A stretch of DNA of 64,000 nucleotides from an uncultured Maribacter sp. (GCF_947495965.1 NZ_CANMBB010000010.1:1-64000); one strand, 5' to 3'; shown: positions 44,066-53,168, numbered from the stretch's first letter. The notes: generated by a model from the letters alone, not told the origin. Numbers and translations: made by a program.

Positions 44066-44644
44066 ATGAAAAAGAAGTTATTAAGTTTAGCATTCGCAGT
44101 AGTATTTGGGTTTTCTGCTACAGCGCACTCACCTATAGATGGTGACAAAAAAACAATTAAAACTAGTGAAAGTACGGTAACTTGGAAAGGTTACAAAGTA
44201 ACTGGAGAACATGCTGGCACAATAAGTTTAAAATCTGGTTCTTTAGATTTTAACGGAAGTAAACTTACTGGTGGAGAATTTGTTGTTGATATGACTACCA
44301 TTAATACAACAGATTTAGATGGAGAAATGAAAGGAAAATTAGACGGGCATTTAGCTTCTGATGATTTCTTTGGCGTTAAGGCACACCCTACTGCTAAATT
44401 AGTTTTTAAAGATTTAAAGTCTTTTAATAAAGATTCTTACACTGTTACTGGAGACCTTACTATTAAAGGAATTACTAAAGAAATAACCTTTGTAGTTTCT
44501 GTATTTGAAAATAAAGCAACTGCTACTTTAAAAGTAGATAGAACAAAATACAACATTAAATATGGCTCTTCTAGTTTCTTTGATGATTTAAAAGACAAAG
44601 CTATTTATGATGAGTTTGATTTAGTGGTTGATTTAGCTTTCTAA
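44066..44644 (+). CDS. YceI family protein (secreted lipid-binding-like)
   Basis: 192 aa; STVTWKGYKVTGEHAGTISLKSG; TVTGDLTIKGITKEITFVV. Confidence 0.93.
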   Translation: MKKKLLSLAFAVVFGFSATAHSPIDGDKKTIKTSESTVTWKGYKVTGEHAGTISLKSGSLDFNGSKLTGGEFVVDMTTINTTDLDGEMKGKLDGHLASDDFFGVKAHPTAKLVFKDLKSFNKDSYTVTGDLTIKGITKEITFVVSVFENKATATLKVDRTKYNIKYGSSSFFDDLKDKAIYDEFDLVVDLAF

Positions 44645-44663
44645 AACAACATACATATTTTTA

Positions 44664-44699
44664 AAAACCCTGTTACTTATAACAAAGTAACGGGGTTTT
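44664..44699 (+). terminator. Intrinsic terminator after yceI
   Basis: AAAACCCTGTTACTT-ATAACA-AAGTAACGGGGTTTT. Confidence 0.85.
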
Positions 44700-44719
44700 A
44701 TTATTTTTAGCACAGCCTA

Positions 44720-44750
44720 TTGGCTGTTTTAAAAATCCTTTATATATTTG
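44720..44750 (+). promoter_or_regulatory. trp operon promoter (TTG-N20-TATATTTG)
   Basis: TTG at 44720-44722, TATATTTG at 44743-44750, directly upstream of trpL. Confidence 0.65.
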
Positions 44751-44757
44751 ATGCATA

Positions 44758-44814
44758 ATGAGGAATAAAAAAACAAATACTTGGTGGTGGAGTAACTTAC
44801 GAAAAACAACGTGA
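44758..44814 (+). CDS. trpL: trp operon leader peptide MRNKKTNTWWWSNLRKTT
   Basis: 18-codon ORF with three consecutive Trp codons between a promoter-like sequence and an intrinsic terminator, upstream of trpE; too short for the ORF track. Confidence 0.9.
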   Translation: MRNKKTNTWWWSNLRKTT

Positions 44815-44878
44815 GCAAAGCATCATTGTAGTAAAACTATATATAAGGCTTGTCATCACGACAAGCCTTTCCTTTTTT
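44796..44878 (+). promoter_or_regulatory. trp attenuator: pause hairpin 1:2, antiterminator 2:3, terminator 3:4
   Basis: Terminator AAGGCTTGTC-atcac-GACAAGCCTT then tccTTTTTT (44845-44878); 1:2 CTTACG/CGTGAG; 2:3 CGTGA/TCACG plus GCAA(A)GC/GCTTGT. Confidence 0.85.
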
Positions 44879-44900
44879 AAAAAACTTAATACTTTATCTA

Positions 44901-46298
44901 ATGAAATATCAATTAGAGACACATTTTAAAAAAATTCTTGCAGATACCATTACTCCGGTTAGTGTGTATTTAAAAATTAGAGACCGTTTTCCTAATAGCA
45001 TCCTACTAGAAAGTAGCGATTACCATGCTAATGATAATAGTTTCTCTTATATATGCTGTAACCCAATTGCATCTATTAAAGTAGAGAACGAGGTAATCTT
45101 ACAGCAATTTCCAGATGGTACTTCAGAAGAAATAAAAATTAAAGAAGATACAAATGTTGTTTCTATACTAGATAATTTTAGTAGAAAGTTTAAAGGCAGT
45201 AAAAACGACTTTAAGTTTATAAACAATGGTCTTTTTGGGTATATGGCGTATGATGCTGTACGGTATTATGAAGATGTAGAACTTGCTAAAAAAGAAAATA
45301 GTGCTACTATTCCAGATATTTATTATGCCGTATATCAAAATATAATAGCTATAAACCATTTTAATAATGAAGCTTATATTTTTGCGCATTGTTACAATAG
45401 CAATGAAAATATTGCCGAAATAGAACAAATTTTAAACATCAGAAGTTTTGCTTCTTATAATTTTACTACCCAAGGAGAACCAACTTCTAACTTAAAAGAT
45501 GAAGAATATAAAGAACATGTAGAACTTGCTAAAAAACACTGCCAACGTGGCGATGTTTTTCAACTGGTACTTTCTAGACGTTTCTCTCAAGAATTTAAAG
45601 GAGATGAGTTTAATGTATATAGAGCATTACGTTCTGTAAACCCATCCCCCTACCTATTTTATTTTGATTATGGCGATTTTAAAATCTTTGGTAGTTCTCC
45701 AGAGGCGCAACTAATTGTAAAAGAAGGCAAAGCAGAAATTCATCCTATTGCAGGTACTTTTAAAAGAACAGGCAATGATGAGCAAGATGCTATTCTTGCA
45801 AAAAAACTTACTAAAGACGACAAAGAAAATAGTGAGCATGTAATGCTCGTAGACCTTGCTCGTAATGACCTTAGTAGAAATGGGAATATGGTTAAAGTAG
45901 AAAACTATAGAGAAGTACAATTCTTTTCCCATGTTATACACTTAGTTTCTAAAGTTACAGGACAAAAGAAAGAAGACATACCAACCATGAAAGTAGTAGC
46001 AGATACTTTCCCTGCAGGAACTTTAAGTGGCGCACCTAAACATATGGCAATGCAACTTATAGAAAAGTATGAAAAAACAAGTAGAGGGTATTATGGTGGC
46101 GCCATTGGCTTCATGGATTTTGAAGGTAATTTTAACCATGCCATAATGATTAGAACTTTCTTAAGTAAAAACCACCAACTACACTACCAGGCAGGTGCAG
46201 GTATAGTTGCTGCCTCGAAAGCAGAAGATGAATTACAAGAAACATACAACAAATTAGGTGCTTTAACTAAAGCATTGGAAATAGCAAAATCTATCTAA
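44901..46298 (+). CDS. trpE: Anthranilate synthase component I
   Basis: ATG at 44901 (the track start at 44850 lies inside the terminator hairpin); GDVFQLVLSRRFSQEF; IAGTFKRTGNDEQD; PAGTLSGAPKHMAMQLI. Confidence 0.96.
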   Translation: MKYQLETHFKKILADTITPVSVYLKIRDRFPNSILLESSDYHANDNSFSYICCNPIASIKVENEVILQQFPDGTSEEIKIKEDTNVVSILDNFSRKFKGSKNDFKFINNGLFGYMAYDAVRYYEDVELAKKENSATIPDIYYAVYQNIIAINHFNNEAYIFAHCYNSNENIAEIEQILNIRSFASYNFTTQGEPTSNLKDEEYKEHVELAKKHCQRGDVFQLVLSRRFSQEFKGDEFNVYRALRSVNPSPYLFYFDYGDFKIFGSSPEAQLIVKEGKAEIHPIAGTFKRTGNDEQDAILAKKLTKDDKENSEHVMLVDLARNDLSRNGNMVKVENYREVQFFSHVIHLVSKVTGQKKEDIPTMKVVADTFPAGTLSGAPKHMAMQLIEKYEKTSRGYYGGAIGFMDFEGNFNHAIMIRTFLSKNHQLHYQAGAGIVAASKAEDELQETYNKLGALTKALEIAKSI

Positions 46299-46319
46299 AT
46301 TTCCAAAATAGAGAATAAA

Positions 46320-46886
46320 ATGAAAAAAATATTAGTCATAGATAATTACGATAGTTTTACCTATAATTTGGTACACTATTTAGAAGATTTAGATTGCGAA
46401 GTTGTTGTAAAACGTAACGACCAACTTAGTTTAGAAGAGGTTGATGCTTTTGATAAAATTGTACTTTCTCCAGGACCTGGTATTCCAGATGAGGCTGGTT
46501 TACTAAAACCAATAATAGAAAAATACGCTCCTACCAAAAGTATCTTTGGGGTGTGCTTAGGGCAACAAGCCATTGCAGAAGTTTTTGGTGGTTCTTTAAT
46601 AAATATAGATCAAGTTTATCATGGTATTGCTACTAAAATAAAAATTACCAAACCAGAAGATGTTTTATTTAAAGGATTAGATACGGAGATTGAAGTGGGG
46701 CGTTACCACTCTTGGGTGGTTAATCCGGATTTACCAGAAGTTTTAGAAGCTACTTCTTTTGATGAAAACGGACAAGTAATGTCCCTTCGTCATAAACTAT
46801 ATGATGTTTCTGCGGTACAATACCATCCAGAATCTGTACTTACTCCTAATGGAAAAAAAATACTAGAAAACTGGGTAAAGAGTTAA
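46320..46886 (+). CDS. trpG: Anthranilate synthase component II (glutamine amidotransferase)
   Basis: LVIDNYDSFTYNLVHYLE; SPGPGIPDEAG; FGVCLGQQAIAE; QYHPESVLTPNG. Confidence 0.96.
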   Translation: MKKILVIDNYDSFTYNLVHYLEDLDCEVVVKRNDQLSLEEVDAFDKIVLSPGPGIPDEAGLLKPIIEKYAPTKSIFGVCLGQQAIAEVFGGSLINIDQVYHGIATKIKITKPEDVLFKGLDTEIEVGRYHSWVVNPDLPEVLEATSFDENGQVMSLRHKLYDVSAVQYHPESVLTPNGKKILENWVKS

Positions 46887-46972
46887 AGCACTGTAAAGAG
46901 TACAAAGTATTAAGTAATAAGGCTACTCAAAACACTTAATACTAATTACTTAAGATTTAATACTAAAGAAAA
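46887..46972. repeat. AT-rich TTAAGTA/TACTTAA-type inverted-repeat spacer between trpG and trpD
   Basis: GAGTACAAAGTATTAAGTAATAAG ... CTTAATACTAATTACTTAAGATTTAATACT; same family as the trpF-trpB spacer. Confidence 0.5.
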
Positions 46973-47965
46973 ATGAAACAAATATTAAACCGACTTATTA
47001 ATCACGATATTCTTGAAAAAGAAGATGCCAAACAAGTATTGGTAAATATTGCTAAAGGCGATTATAATACCAGCCAAATTGCAGCTTTCTTAACTGTATA
47101 CATGATGCGTAGCATTACTATAGAAGAGTTAGAAGGCTTTCGTGATGCTCTTTTAGAACTTTGCCTTGCAGTAGATTTATCTGCCTATAACCCTATTGAT
47201 TTATGTGGTACTGGTGGTGATGGTAAAGATACTTTCAATATATCTACCTTATCCTCTTTTGTTACCGCTGGCGCTGGTGTTAAAGTTACCAAACATGGAA
47301 ATTATGGTGTTTCTTCTGCCTGTGGTAGTAGTAATGTAATGGAATATCTTGGTATAAAATTTAGTAATGATGCTGGCTTTTTAGAAAAGTGTTTAGCAGA
47401 TACAGGCATTTGTGTACTACACGCACCACTGTTTCATCCTGCCATGAAAAATGTTGCCCCTATCCGTAGAGAGCTTGCTGTAAAAACGTTTTTTAATATG
47501 TTAGGCCCAATGGTAAACCCAGCCTTTCCTAAAAACCAAATGGTAGGTGTTTTTAATCTAGAACTAGCAAGAATGTACGGGTATTTATATCAGAATACCG
47601 ATAAAAACTTTACCGTATTACACGCTCTAGATGGTTATGATGAAATTTCATTAACAGGAGATACCAAAACCATATCTAACCATACCGAGGGAATTATAAA
47701 ACCTTCAGATTTTGGATTACAGCCTATACAACAATCGCAAATTTATGGTGGCGATACGGTAGAATCTTCTGCAAAAATATTTATGAATGTTTTAGAAGGC
47801 AAAGGAACAGAACCGCAAAACAATGTTGTTTGTGCTAATGCTGGTGTTGCTATTGCAACTGTGAAGAACCTTACGCCAAAAGAAGGTTTTGAACTTGCTA
47901 AAGAATCCTTATTAAGTGGCAAAGGATTACAAACTCTTAAAAAATTACAAAACCTTAGCGCCTAA
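46973..47965 (+). CDS. trpD: Anthranilate phosphoribosyltransferase
   Basis: DLCGTGGDGKDTFNISTLSSFVTAGAGVKVTKHGNYGVSSACGSSNVMEYLG. Confidence 0.97.
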   Translation: MKQILNRLINHDILEKEDAKQVLVNIAKGDYNTSQIAAFLTVYMMRSITIEELEGFRDALLELCLAVDLSAYNPIDLCGTGGDGKDTFNISTLSSFVTAGAGVKVTKHGNYGVSSACGSSNVMEYLGIKFSNDAGFLEKCLADTGICVLHAPLFHPAMKNVAPIRRELAVKTFFNMLGPMVNPAFPKNQMVGVFNLELARMYGYLYQNTDKNFTVLHALDGYDEISLTGDTKTISNHTEGIIKPSDFGLQPIQQSQIYGGDTVESSAKIFMNVLEGKGTEPQNNVVCANAGVAIATVKNLTPKEGFELAKESLLSGKGLQTLKKLQNLSA

Positions 47966-48747
47966 TGAATATATTAGAAAAAATAGTTATAGATAAACGC
48001 AAGGAGGTAGCTTTACGTAAATCTTTAATTCCTGTTTCGCAATTAGAAAGTTCTGTGCTTTTCTCTAGAGAAACCGTTTCTTTAGCAACTGCATTAAAAA
48101 ATAGCGCTACTGGTATTATTGCAGAACACAAAAGACGTTCTCCATCAAAATCGGTAATAAACCACACTTTAAATGTACAAGATGTGGCTACTGGTTATGA
48201 AAACGCTGGGGTTTGTGGCATGTCGGTTTTAACCGATGGCAAATATTTTGGCGGTTCTTTAGACGATTTATTAATAGCAAGAGCAGCTGTAAAAATGCCT
48301 TTGTTACGTAAAGAATTTATTATAGATACGTATCAAATTCTAGAAGCAAAAGCATATGGTGCAGATGTTATTTTACTAATTGCAGCCATACTTACTAGAG
48401 AAGAGATAAAAACCTTTTCAGAGTTTGCAAAAAGCCTAAATTTAGAGGTACTTTTAGAAGTGCATAACCAAGAAGAGTTACAAAAATCTATTATGCCAAG
48501 TTTAGATATGTTAGGGGTAAACAACCGTAACCTTAAAACTTTTGAAGTAAGCCTAGTAACCAGTAAAAAACTCTCCACCTTAATTCCGGACGATTTTGTT
48601 AAAGTTTCCGAAAGCGGTATTAGTTCTATAGAAGCGATTAAAGAATTACAGCCTTTTGGTTTTGAAGGATTTTTAATTGGAGAAAATTTTATGAAAACCA
48701 ACAATCCTGGCGAAAGTGCAACCTCTTTTATTTCTAATTTAAAATAA
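47965..48747 (+). CDS. trpC: Indole-3-glycerol phosphate synthase
   Basis: IIAEHKRRSPSKSVI; LLRKEFIIDTYQILEAKAYGADVILLIAAIL; LGVNNRNLKTFEV. Confidence 0.97.
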   Translation: MNILEKIVIDKRKEVALRKSLIPVSQLESSVLFSRETVSLATALKNSATGIIAEHKRRSPSKSVINHTLNVQDVATGYENAGVCGMSVLTDGKYFGGSLDDLLIARAAVKMPLLRKEFIIDTYQILEAKAYGADVILLIAAILTREEIKTFSEFAKSLNLEVLLEVHNQEELQKSIMPSLDMLGVNNRNLKTFEVSLVTSKKLSTLIPDDFVKVSESGISSIEAIKELQPFGFEGFLIGENFMKTNNPGESATSFISNLK

Positions 48748-48752
48748 TTGAG

Positions 48753-49427
48753 ATGAGCGATTATTATTACACACAAAAAAAAGAGTTTAAAAAAGAGGGC
48801 CCTCCAAAACTTAAAATTTGTGGTATGAATCTTAATATCTCCGAAGTTGCAAGCTTAACTCCAGATTATTTAGGATTCATCTTTTGGGAACCTTCAAAAA
48901 GATGTTTTAATAGCCAAATGCCAGAGCTACAACACAGCATTAAAAAAGTTGGCGTATTTGTTAATGAAAGTCTTCAGGAGATCTTATACAAAATACAGGA
49001 ATACAATCTTTTAGGGGTACAATTACACGGAAAAGAAAGTCCAGAATTCTGTAAAGAATTACAAGAAAAAGCCAAAGGAATTGAAATTATTAAAGTGTTT
49101 TCTATAAAAAATGAATTCAATTTTGAGGTTTTAAAAGATTTTGAAAATGTGTGTAATTTCTTTTTGTTTGATACTAAAGGAAAACTTCCAGGTGGCAATG
49201 GTTATACCTTTGATTGGAGTGTGTTAGAAAATTATCCTTCAACCAAACCCTTCTTTTTAAGTGGTGGAATTGGCCTTGAAGAAGCAGCTAAAATAAATGC
49301 ATTTTTACAAACCGATGCCTCTAAATATTGTTACGCATTAGATGTAAATAGCAAGTTTGAAATAGAACCAGGATTAAAAGATATTGAAAAATTAAAGCAG
49401 TTTATTAGTAGAGTACAGAGTAAATAG
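48753..49427 (+). CDS. trpF: Phosphoribosylanthranilate isomerase
   Basis: KLKICGMNLNISEVASLTPDYLGFIFWEPSKR; VQLHGKESPEFC; FFLSGGIGLEEA; likely start is downstream of 48753. Confidence 0.95.
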   Translation: MSDYYYTQKKEFKKEGPPKLKICGMNLNISEVASLTPDYLGFIFWEPSKRCFNSQMPELQHSIKKVGVFVNESLQEILYKIQEYNLLGVQLHGKESPEFCKELQEKAKGIEIIKVFSIKNEFNFEVLKDFENVCNFFLFDTKGKLPGGNGYTFDWSVLENYPSTKPFFLSGGIGLEEAAKINAFLQTDASKYCYALDVNSKFEIEPGLKDIEKLKQFISRVQSK

Positions 49428-49620
49428 TATTAAGTACAAAGTAGTTAGTATAATGTATTAAGTAACACTAATAACTTAGAACTTTTAATTTAGAAAACAA
49501 TTATTACCAACATGAACACTTAGGACTCATTACTTAAGACTTAGTACTAACTACTTAAGACTTGCGACCTAAAATAAATAAAATGTAAAACGGAGTACTT
49601 ACTACTTTGTACTCAATACT
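49426..49620. repeat. 195-bp inverted-repeat-bounded spacer between trpF and trpB
   Basis: AGTATTAAGTACAAAGTAGTTAGTA (49426-49450) pairs 23/25 with TACTTACTACTTTGTACTCAATACT (49596-49620); interior has repeats of ACTTAAGACTT. Confidence 0.7.
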
Positions 49621-49630
49621 TATAAACGAT

Positions 49631-50812
49631 ATGAATTATAACGTTGACGAAAGAGGCTATTACGGAGACTTTGGCGGGGCATTTATTCCAGAAATGCTTT
49701 ATCCAAACGTAGAGAACCTTAGACAAAACTATCTAAAAATAATGGCGGAACCTTCTTTTAAAGAAGAGTTTGATCAACTATTAAAAGATTATGTGGGTAG
49801 GCCATCACCGCTTTATTTGGCAAAAAGGTTGTCTAAAAAATACAATACTAAAGTCTATCTAAAAAGAGAAGACCTAAACCATACTGGAGCACATAAGGTA
49901 AACAATACTATTGGTCAAATATTAATGGCCAAACGCCTTGGCAAAAAACGTATTATTGCCGAGACTGGCGCAGGGCAACACGGTGTTGCAACTGCTACCG
50001 TTTGCGCATTAATGGGAGTGGAATGTATTGTGTATATGGGAGAGATAGATATTGCACGCCAAGCACCGAATGTTGCTCGTATGAAAATGTTGGGTGCAGA
50101 AGTACGCCCTGCATTATCGGGCAGTAGAACTTTAAAAGATGCCACCAACGAAGCTATCCGCGATTGGATTAACAACCCTGTAGACACCCATTATATTATT
50201 GGTTCTGCTATTGGCCCTCATCCCTACCCTGACATGGTAACTCGTTTTCAGTCGGTTATTTCGGAAGAGATTAAATGGCAATTAAAAGAGAAAGAAGGAA
50301 AAGAAAATCCGGATTATGTTATTGCTTGTATTGGCGGTGGTAGTAATGCGGCAGGTACCTATTACCATTATTTAGACGAAAAAGATGTGAAAATAATTGC
50401 TGTAGAAGCAGCAGGTATGGGCGTAGATTCTGGGGAAAGTGCAGCAACCTCAGCATTAGGAAAAGAAGGCGTTATCCATGGTTGTAAAACCTTATTGATG
50501 CAAACTACTGACGGACAAATAACTGAGCCTTATTCTATTTCGGCAGGTTTAGATTACCCAGGTGTGGGCCCAATGCACGCACATTTACACAAAACAGGAA
50601 GAGCAGAATTTATCTCTGCTACAGATGATGAAGCTATGCAATCTGGACTGGAATTAACCAAATTAGAAGGTATTATTCCTGCTATTGAAAGTAGCCACGC
50701 ATTGGCTGTTTTTAAACACAAAACTTTTAAACCAGAGGATGTGGTGGTAATTAGCCTTTCTGGTCGTGGAGATAAAGATTTAGATAATTATATAAAATAT
50801 TTCAATTTATAA
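49631..50812 (+). CDS. trpB: Tryptophan synthase beta chain
   Basis: KREDLNHTGAHKVNNTIGQILMAKRLGKKRIIAETGAGQHGVATATVCA; CIGGGSNAAGTYYH; ATG at 49631 preferred. Confidence 0.98.
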   Translation: MNYNVDERGYYGDFGGAFIPEMLYPNVENLRQNYLKIMAEPSFKEEFDQLLKDYVGRPSPLYLAKRLSKKYNTKVYLKREDLNHTGAHKVNNTIGQILMAKRLGKKRIIAETGAGQHGVATATVCALMGVECIVYMGEIDIARQAPNVARMKMLGAEVRPALSGSRTLKDATNEAIRDWINNPVDTHYIIGSAIGPHPYPDMVTRFQSVISEEIKWQLKEKEGKENPDYVIACIGGGSNAAGTYYHYLDEKDVKIIAVEAAGMGVDSGESAATSALGKEGVIHGCKTLLMQTTDGQITEPYSISAGLDYPGVGPMHAHLHKTGRAEFISATDDEAMQSGLELTKLEGIIPAIESSHALAVFKHKTFKPEDVVVISLSGRGDKDLDNYIKYFNL

Positions 50813-50819
50813 ATTGACT

Positions 50820-51581
50820 ATGAATCGTATTAAACAAAAACTACAAGAGGACAAAAAGTTACTCTCTATATATTTTAGTGCTGGTTTCCCTACTTTAAAG
50901 GATACTGTAACTATTATTCAGGATTTAGAAAAAAATGGAGTAGATTTTATTGAGATTGGCCTTCCTTTTTCGGACCCTTTGGCAGATGGCCCTACCATAC
51001 AAGAGAGCTCTACTATTGCCCTTAAAAATGGGATGACTACAGAGGTTCTTTTTAATCAATTAAAAGATATACGTAAAACGGTAAGTATTCCGCTTATTAT
51101 CATGGGATATTTTAACCCTATGTTACAATATGGTGTAGATGCTTTTTGTGCTACCTGTGCTGAGATTGGGATAGACGGACTTATTATACCAGACCTTCCG
51201 TTAGATGTATATGAACGTGAGTATAAAGCCACGTTTGAAAAATATGACTTATTAAATATCTTTTTAATTACACCACAGACTGGTGATGACCGTATACAAC
51301 AGATTGATGCTGCTTCGGACGGATTTATATATATGGTAAGTTCTGCTGGGGTTACTGGCTCCCAATCTGGTTTTGGAAACACCCAAGAAGATTATTTTAG
51401 TAGAATAGAAAAAATGAAGCTAAAAAATCCGCAGGTAGTTGGTTTTGGTATTAAAGATGCGGAAACCTTTAAACAGGCTACAAAATCTACCAAAGGTGCT
51501 ATTATTGGTTCTGCATTTATAAAACATTTACATAAAGAAGGAGTTAACGGTATTGCCAATTTTGTGAAGACTATTCGCTAA
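50820..51581 (+). CDS. trpA: Tryptophan synthase alpha chain
   Basis: YFSAGFPTLKDTVTIIQDLEKNGVDFIEIGLPFSDPLADGPTIQESSTIAL; ATG at 50820. Confidence 0.97.
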   Translation: MNRIKQKLQEDKKLLSIYFSAGFPTLKDTVTIIQDLEKNGVDFIEIGLPFSDPLADGPTIQESSTIALKNGMTTEVLFNQLKDIRKTVSIPLIIMGYFNPMLQYGVDAFCATCAEIGIDGLIIPDLPLDVYEREYKATFEKYDLLNIFLITPQTGDDRIQQIDAASDGFIYMVSSAGVTGSQSGFGNTQEDYFSRIEKMKLKNPQVVGFGIKDAETFKQATKSTKGAIIGSAFIKHLHKEGVNGIANFVKTIR

Positions 51582-51586
51582 ATAAC

Positions 51587-51810
51587 ATGAAAATAGTGAA
51601 CAACTGGAAATTAATTATAGTGCTGTGCCTAACCTTAGGCATGGCACCTTTTTTTTTCCAGAACCTCATCTTCTTGGTAAATTAAAATGGATTGCTGGTG
51701 GTGCTATAGGTATGAAAGGTCAAGATTGGTTTGCTATTCTTTTACATGGTTTTCCTTTTATTTTATTTGGAAGACTTATTTATCTAAAAATAGTGTCGAT
51801 TATAAAATAA
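51587..51810 (+). pseudogene. Small membrane protein gene split by a frame change at a T9 tract
   Basis: Frame 1: MKIVNNWKLIIVLCLTLGMAPFFFQNLIFLVN*; the other frame continues FFFPEPHLLGKLKWIAGGAIGMKGQDWFAILLHGFPFILFGRLIYLKIVSIIK*; junction at T9 (51649-51657). Confidence 0.65.
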
Positions 51811-51816
51811 CCACTT

Positions 51817-52089
51817 CTAAAGTACCCAGAGAAAAAATAATCCTGTGAAAATTGTAATTACCACAACGGTAATTATAAAATCTCTTCTTTTAACTGCATC
51901 CCCTTCTTTTTTAATTCTAGCTTTTATATGCTTTAATTTTTCCGGGCTAACCGTTTTATAAGCTGGTTTTTCTTCTGTATGATTAGAAGAACTAAAACGT
52001 TTAGATTTTTTAGACCTATGTTTTTTAAGCATAGTTCTATTTTGTTTCATAGTCTTAATAGCGTGCGACGCAAAACCTCCTCCTCCCAT
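51817..52089 (-). CDS. Small basic membrane protein, hypothetical
   Basis: 90 aa with C-terminal TM segment DFIITVVVITIFTGLFFLWVL. Confidence 0.65.
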   Translation of the reverse strand: MGGGGFASHAIKTMKQNRTMLKKHRSKKSKRFSSSNHTEEKPAYKTVSPEKLKHIKARIKKEGDAVKRRDFIITVVVITIFTGLFFLWVL

Positions 52090-52420
52090 AATTGTATTTT
52101 ACTTATGAGTAGCATATTTTTACATTTTGTTACATAAAAATCAAAAAATATATAATATAAAAGAAATATTCGATACAAAAAGTGATATTAATTAAGAATA
52201 TTACAAATCAGTAGATAGTTACCTAGATTACAGCTCAAATTCTGTACAAATATCAGGCGGAGAGGAATTAAAATCTATTTAGAACTAACGAATAGTTCTC
52301 GACTTCGCTCGAACTGACAATAGTACTCTTTTTAAAAGACGTAATTTCAATTCGTTAAAGGTATTTCGTGTTGTGTATTTATCTATTGGCTTCTAAAGAA
52401 TATAATAATTAAAAAAACTA

Positions 52421-53035
52421 TTACTCTTCTAACTCAAAAGGAACATTAGAAAATTTTCCGTTTGTAATTGCATACTTTTTCCCTGTTACAGAAGAGGTTC
52501 CTTTATAATTAAATTCTCCAGAAAGGAGCATTTTTTCTTTATCTATACTACTAATTTTTACATAAACTTCTTCGAGCTCTTTATTATCTCCAAAACCTTC
52601 ATTTCCTTCTTCTTCACCATTGTTTTGGTTATACCACGCATAAGCACCTCTGGAAAGAAAATCTGGAGTAATTGTATTGTAAATTTCTCCATTACTTAAC
52701 GTTTCATAATCGTCTCCAATAAAATAAAAAATAATGGCTTTAGGCCTTTTTAAACCTATAGTAAAATCAAAGCCCGAAATAGCTCCGAGGTAACCTCCTG
52801 TAGATACTATATTTATGGTTGCAGAAACACTTTCCCCATCGCCAATGATATACGACTCAAATGCTTCGCCATTAACCTGTGCCGTCATTGTTGCAACCCC
52901 TTCTTCCTCTTCCTCCTCTTCTTCTTTCTGTTTATCTACTTCATCTTCTATAAGACTGGTACAACTTGTATTTGCTATTAATAAAAAGAAACTAAAAAAA
53001 AGTATTCCAATAAACTTTAGCCGTTTTAATTTCAT
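52421..53035 (-). CDS. Lipoprotein, hypothetical (DUF6252-like)
   Basis: Lipobox LLIANTSC followed by an E-rich linker. Confidence 0.7.
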   Translation of the reverse strand: MKLKRLKFIGILFFSFFLLIANTSCTSLIEDEVDKQKEEEEEEEEGVATMTAQVNGEAFESYIIGDGESVSATINIVSTGGYLGAISGFDFTIGLKRPKAIIFYFIGDDYETLSNGEIYNTITPDFLSRGAYAWYNQNNGEEEGNEGFGDNKELEEVYVKISSIDKEKMLLSGEFNYKGTSSVTGKKYAITNGKFSNVPFELEE

Positions 53036-53168
53036 AAAATGTGTTCTAAGGGTTTGCGGTAAGATTCTTATTTACAATCAAACATAAACGAAATACTATT
53101 CTTAGAAAACAGCAATTTGGCAAAAGAGGTTATTCCCCATATAACTGTTTAGCTATTACATATAGCTG

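Noticed and set aside
44850-44900. Extended trpE N-terminus (MSSRQAFPFLKNLILYL...)
   Set aside because: It starts at a TTG in the attenuator terminator hairpin; ATG at 44901 gives the expected TrpE start.
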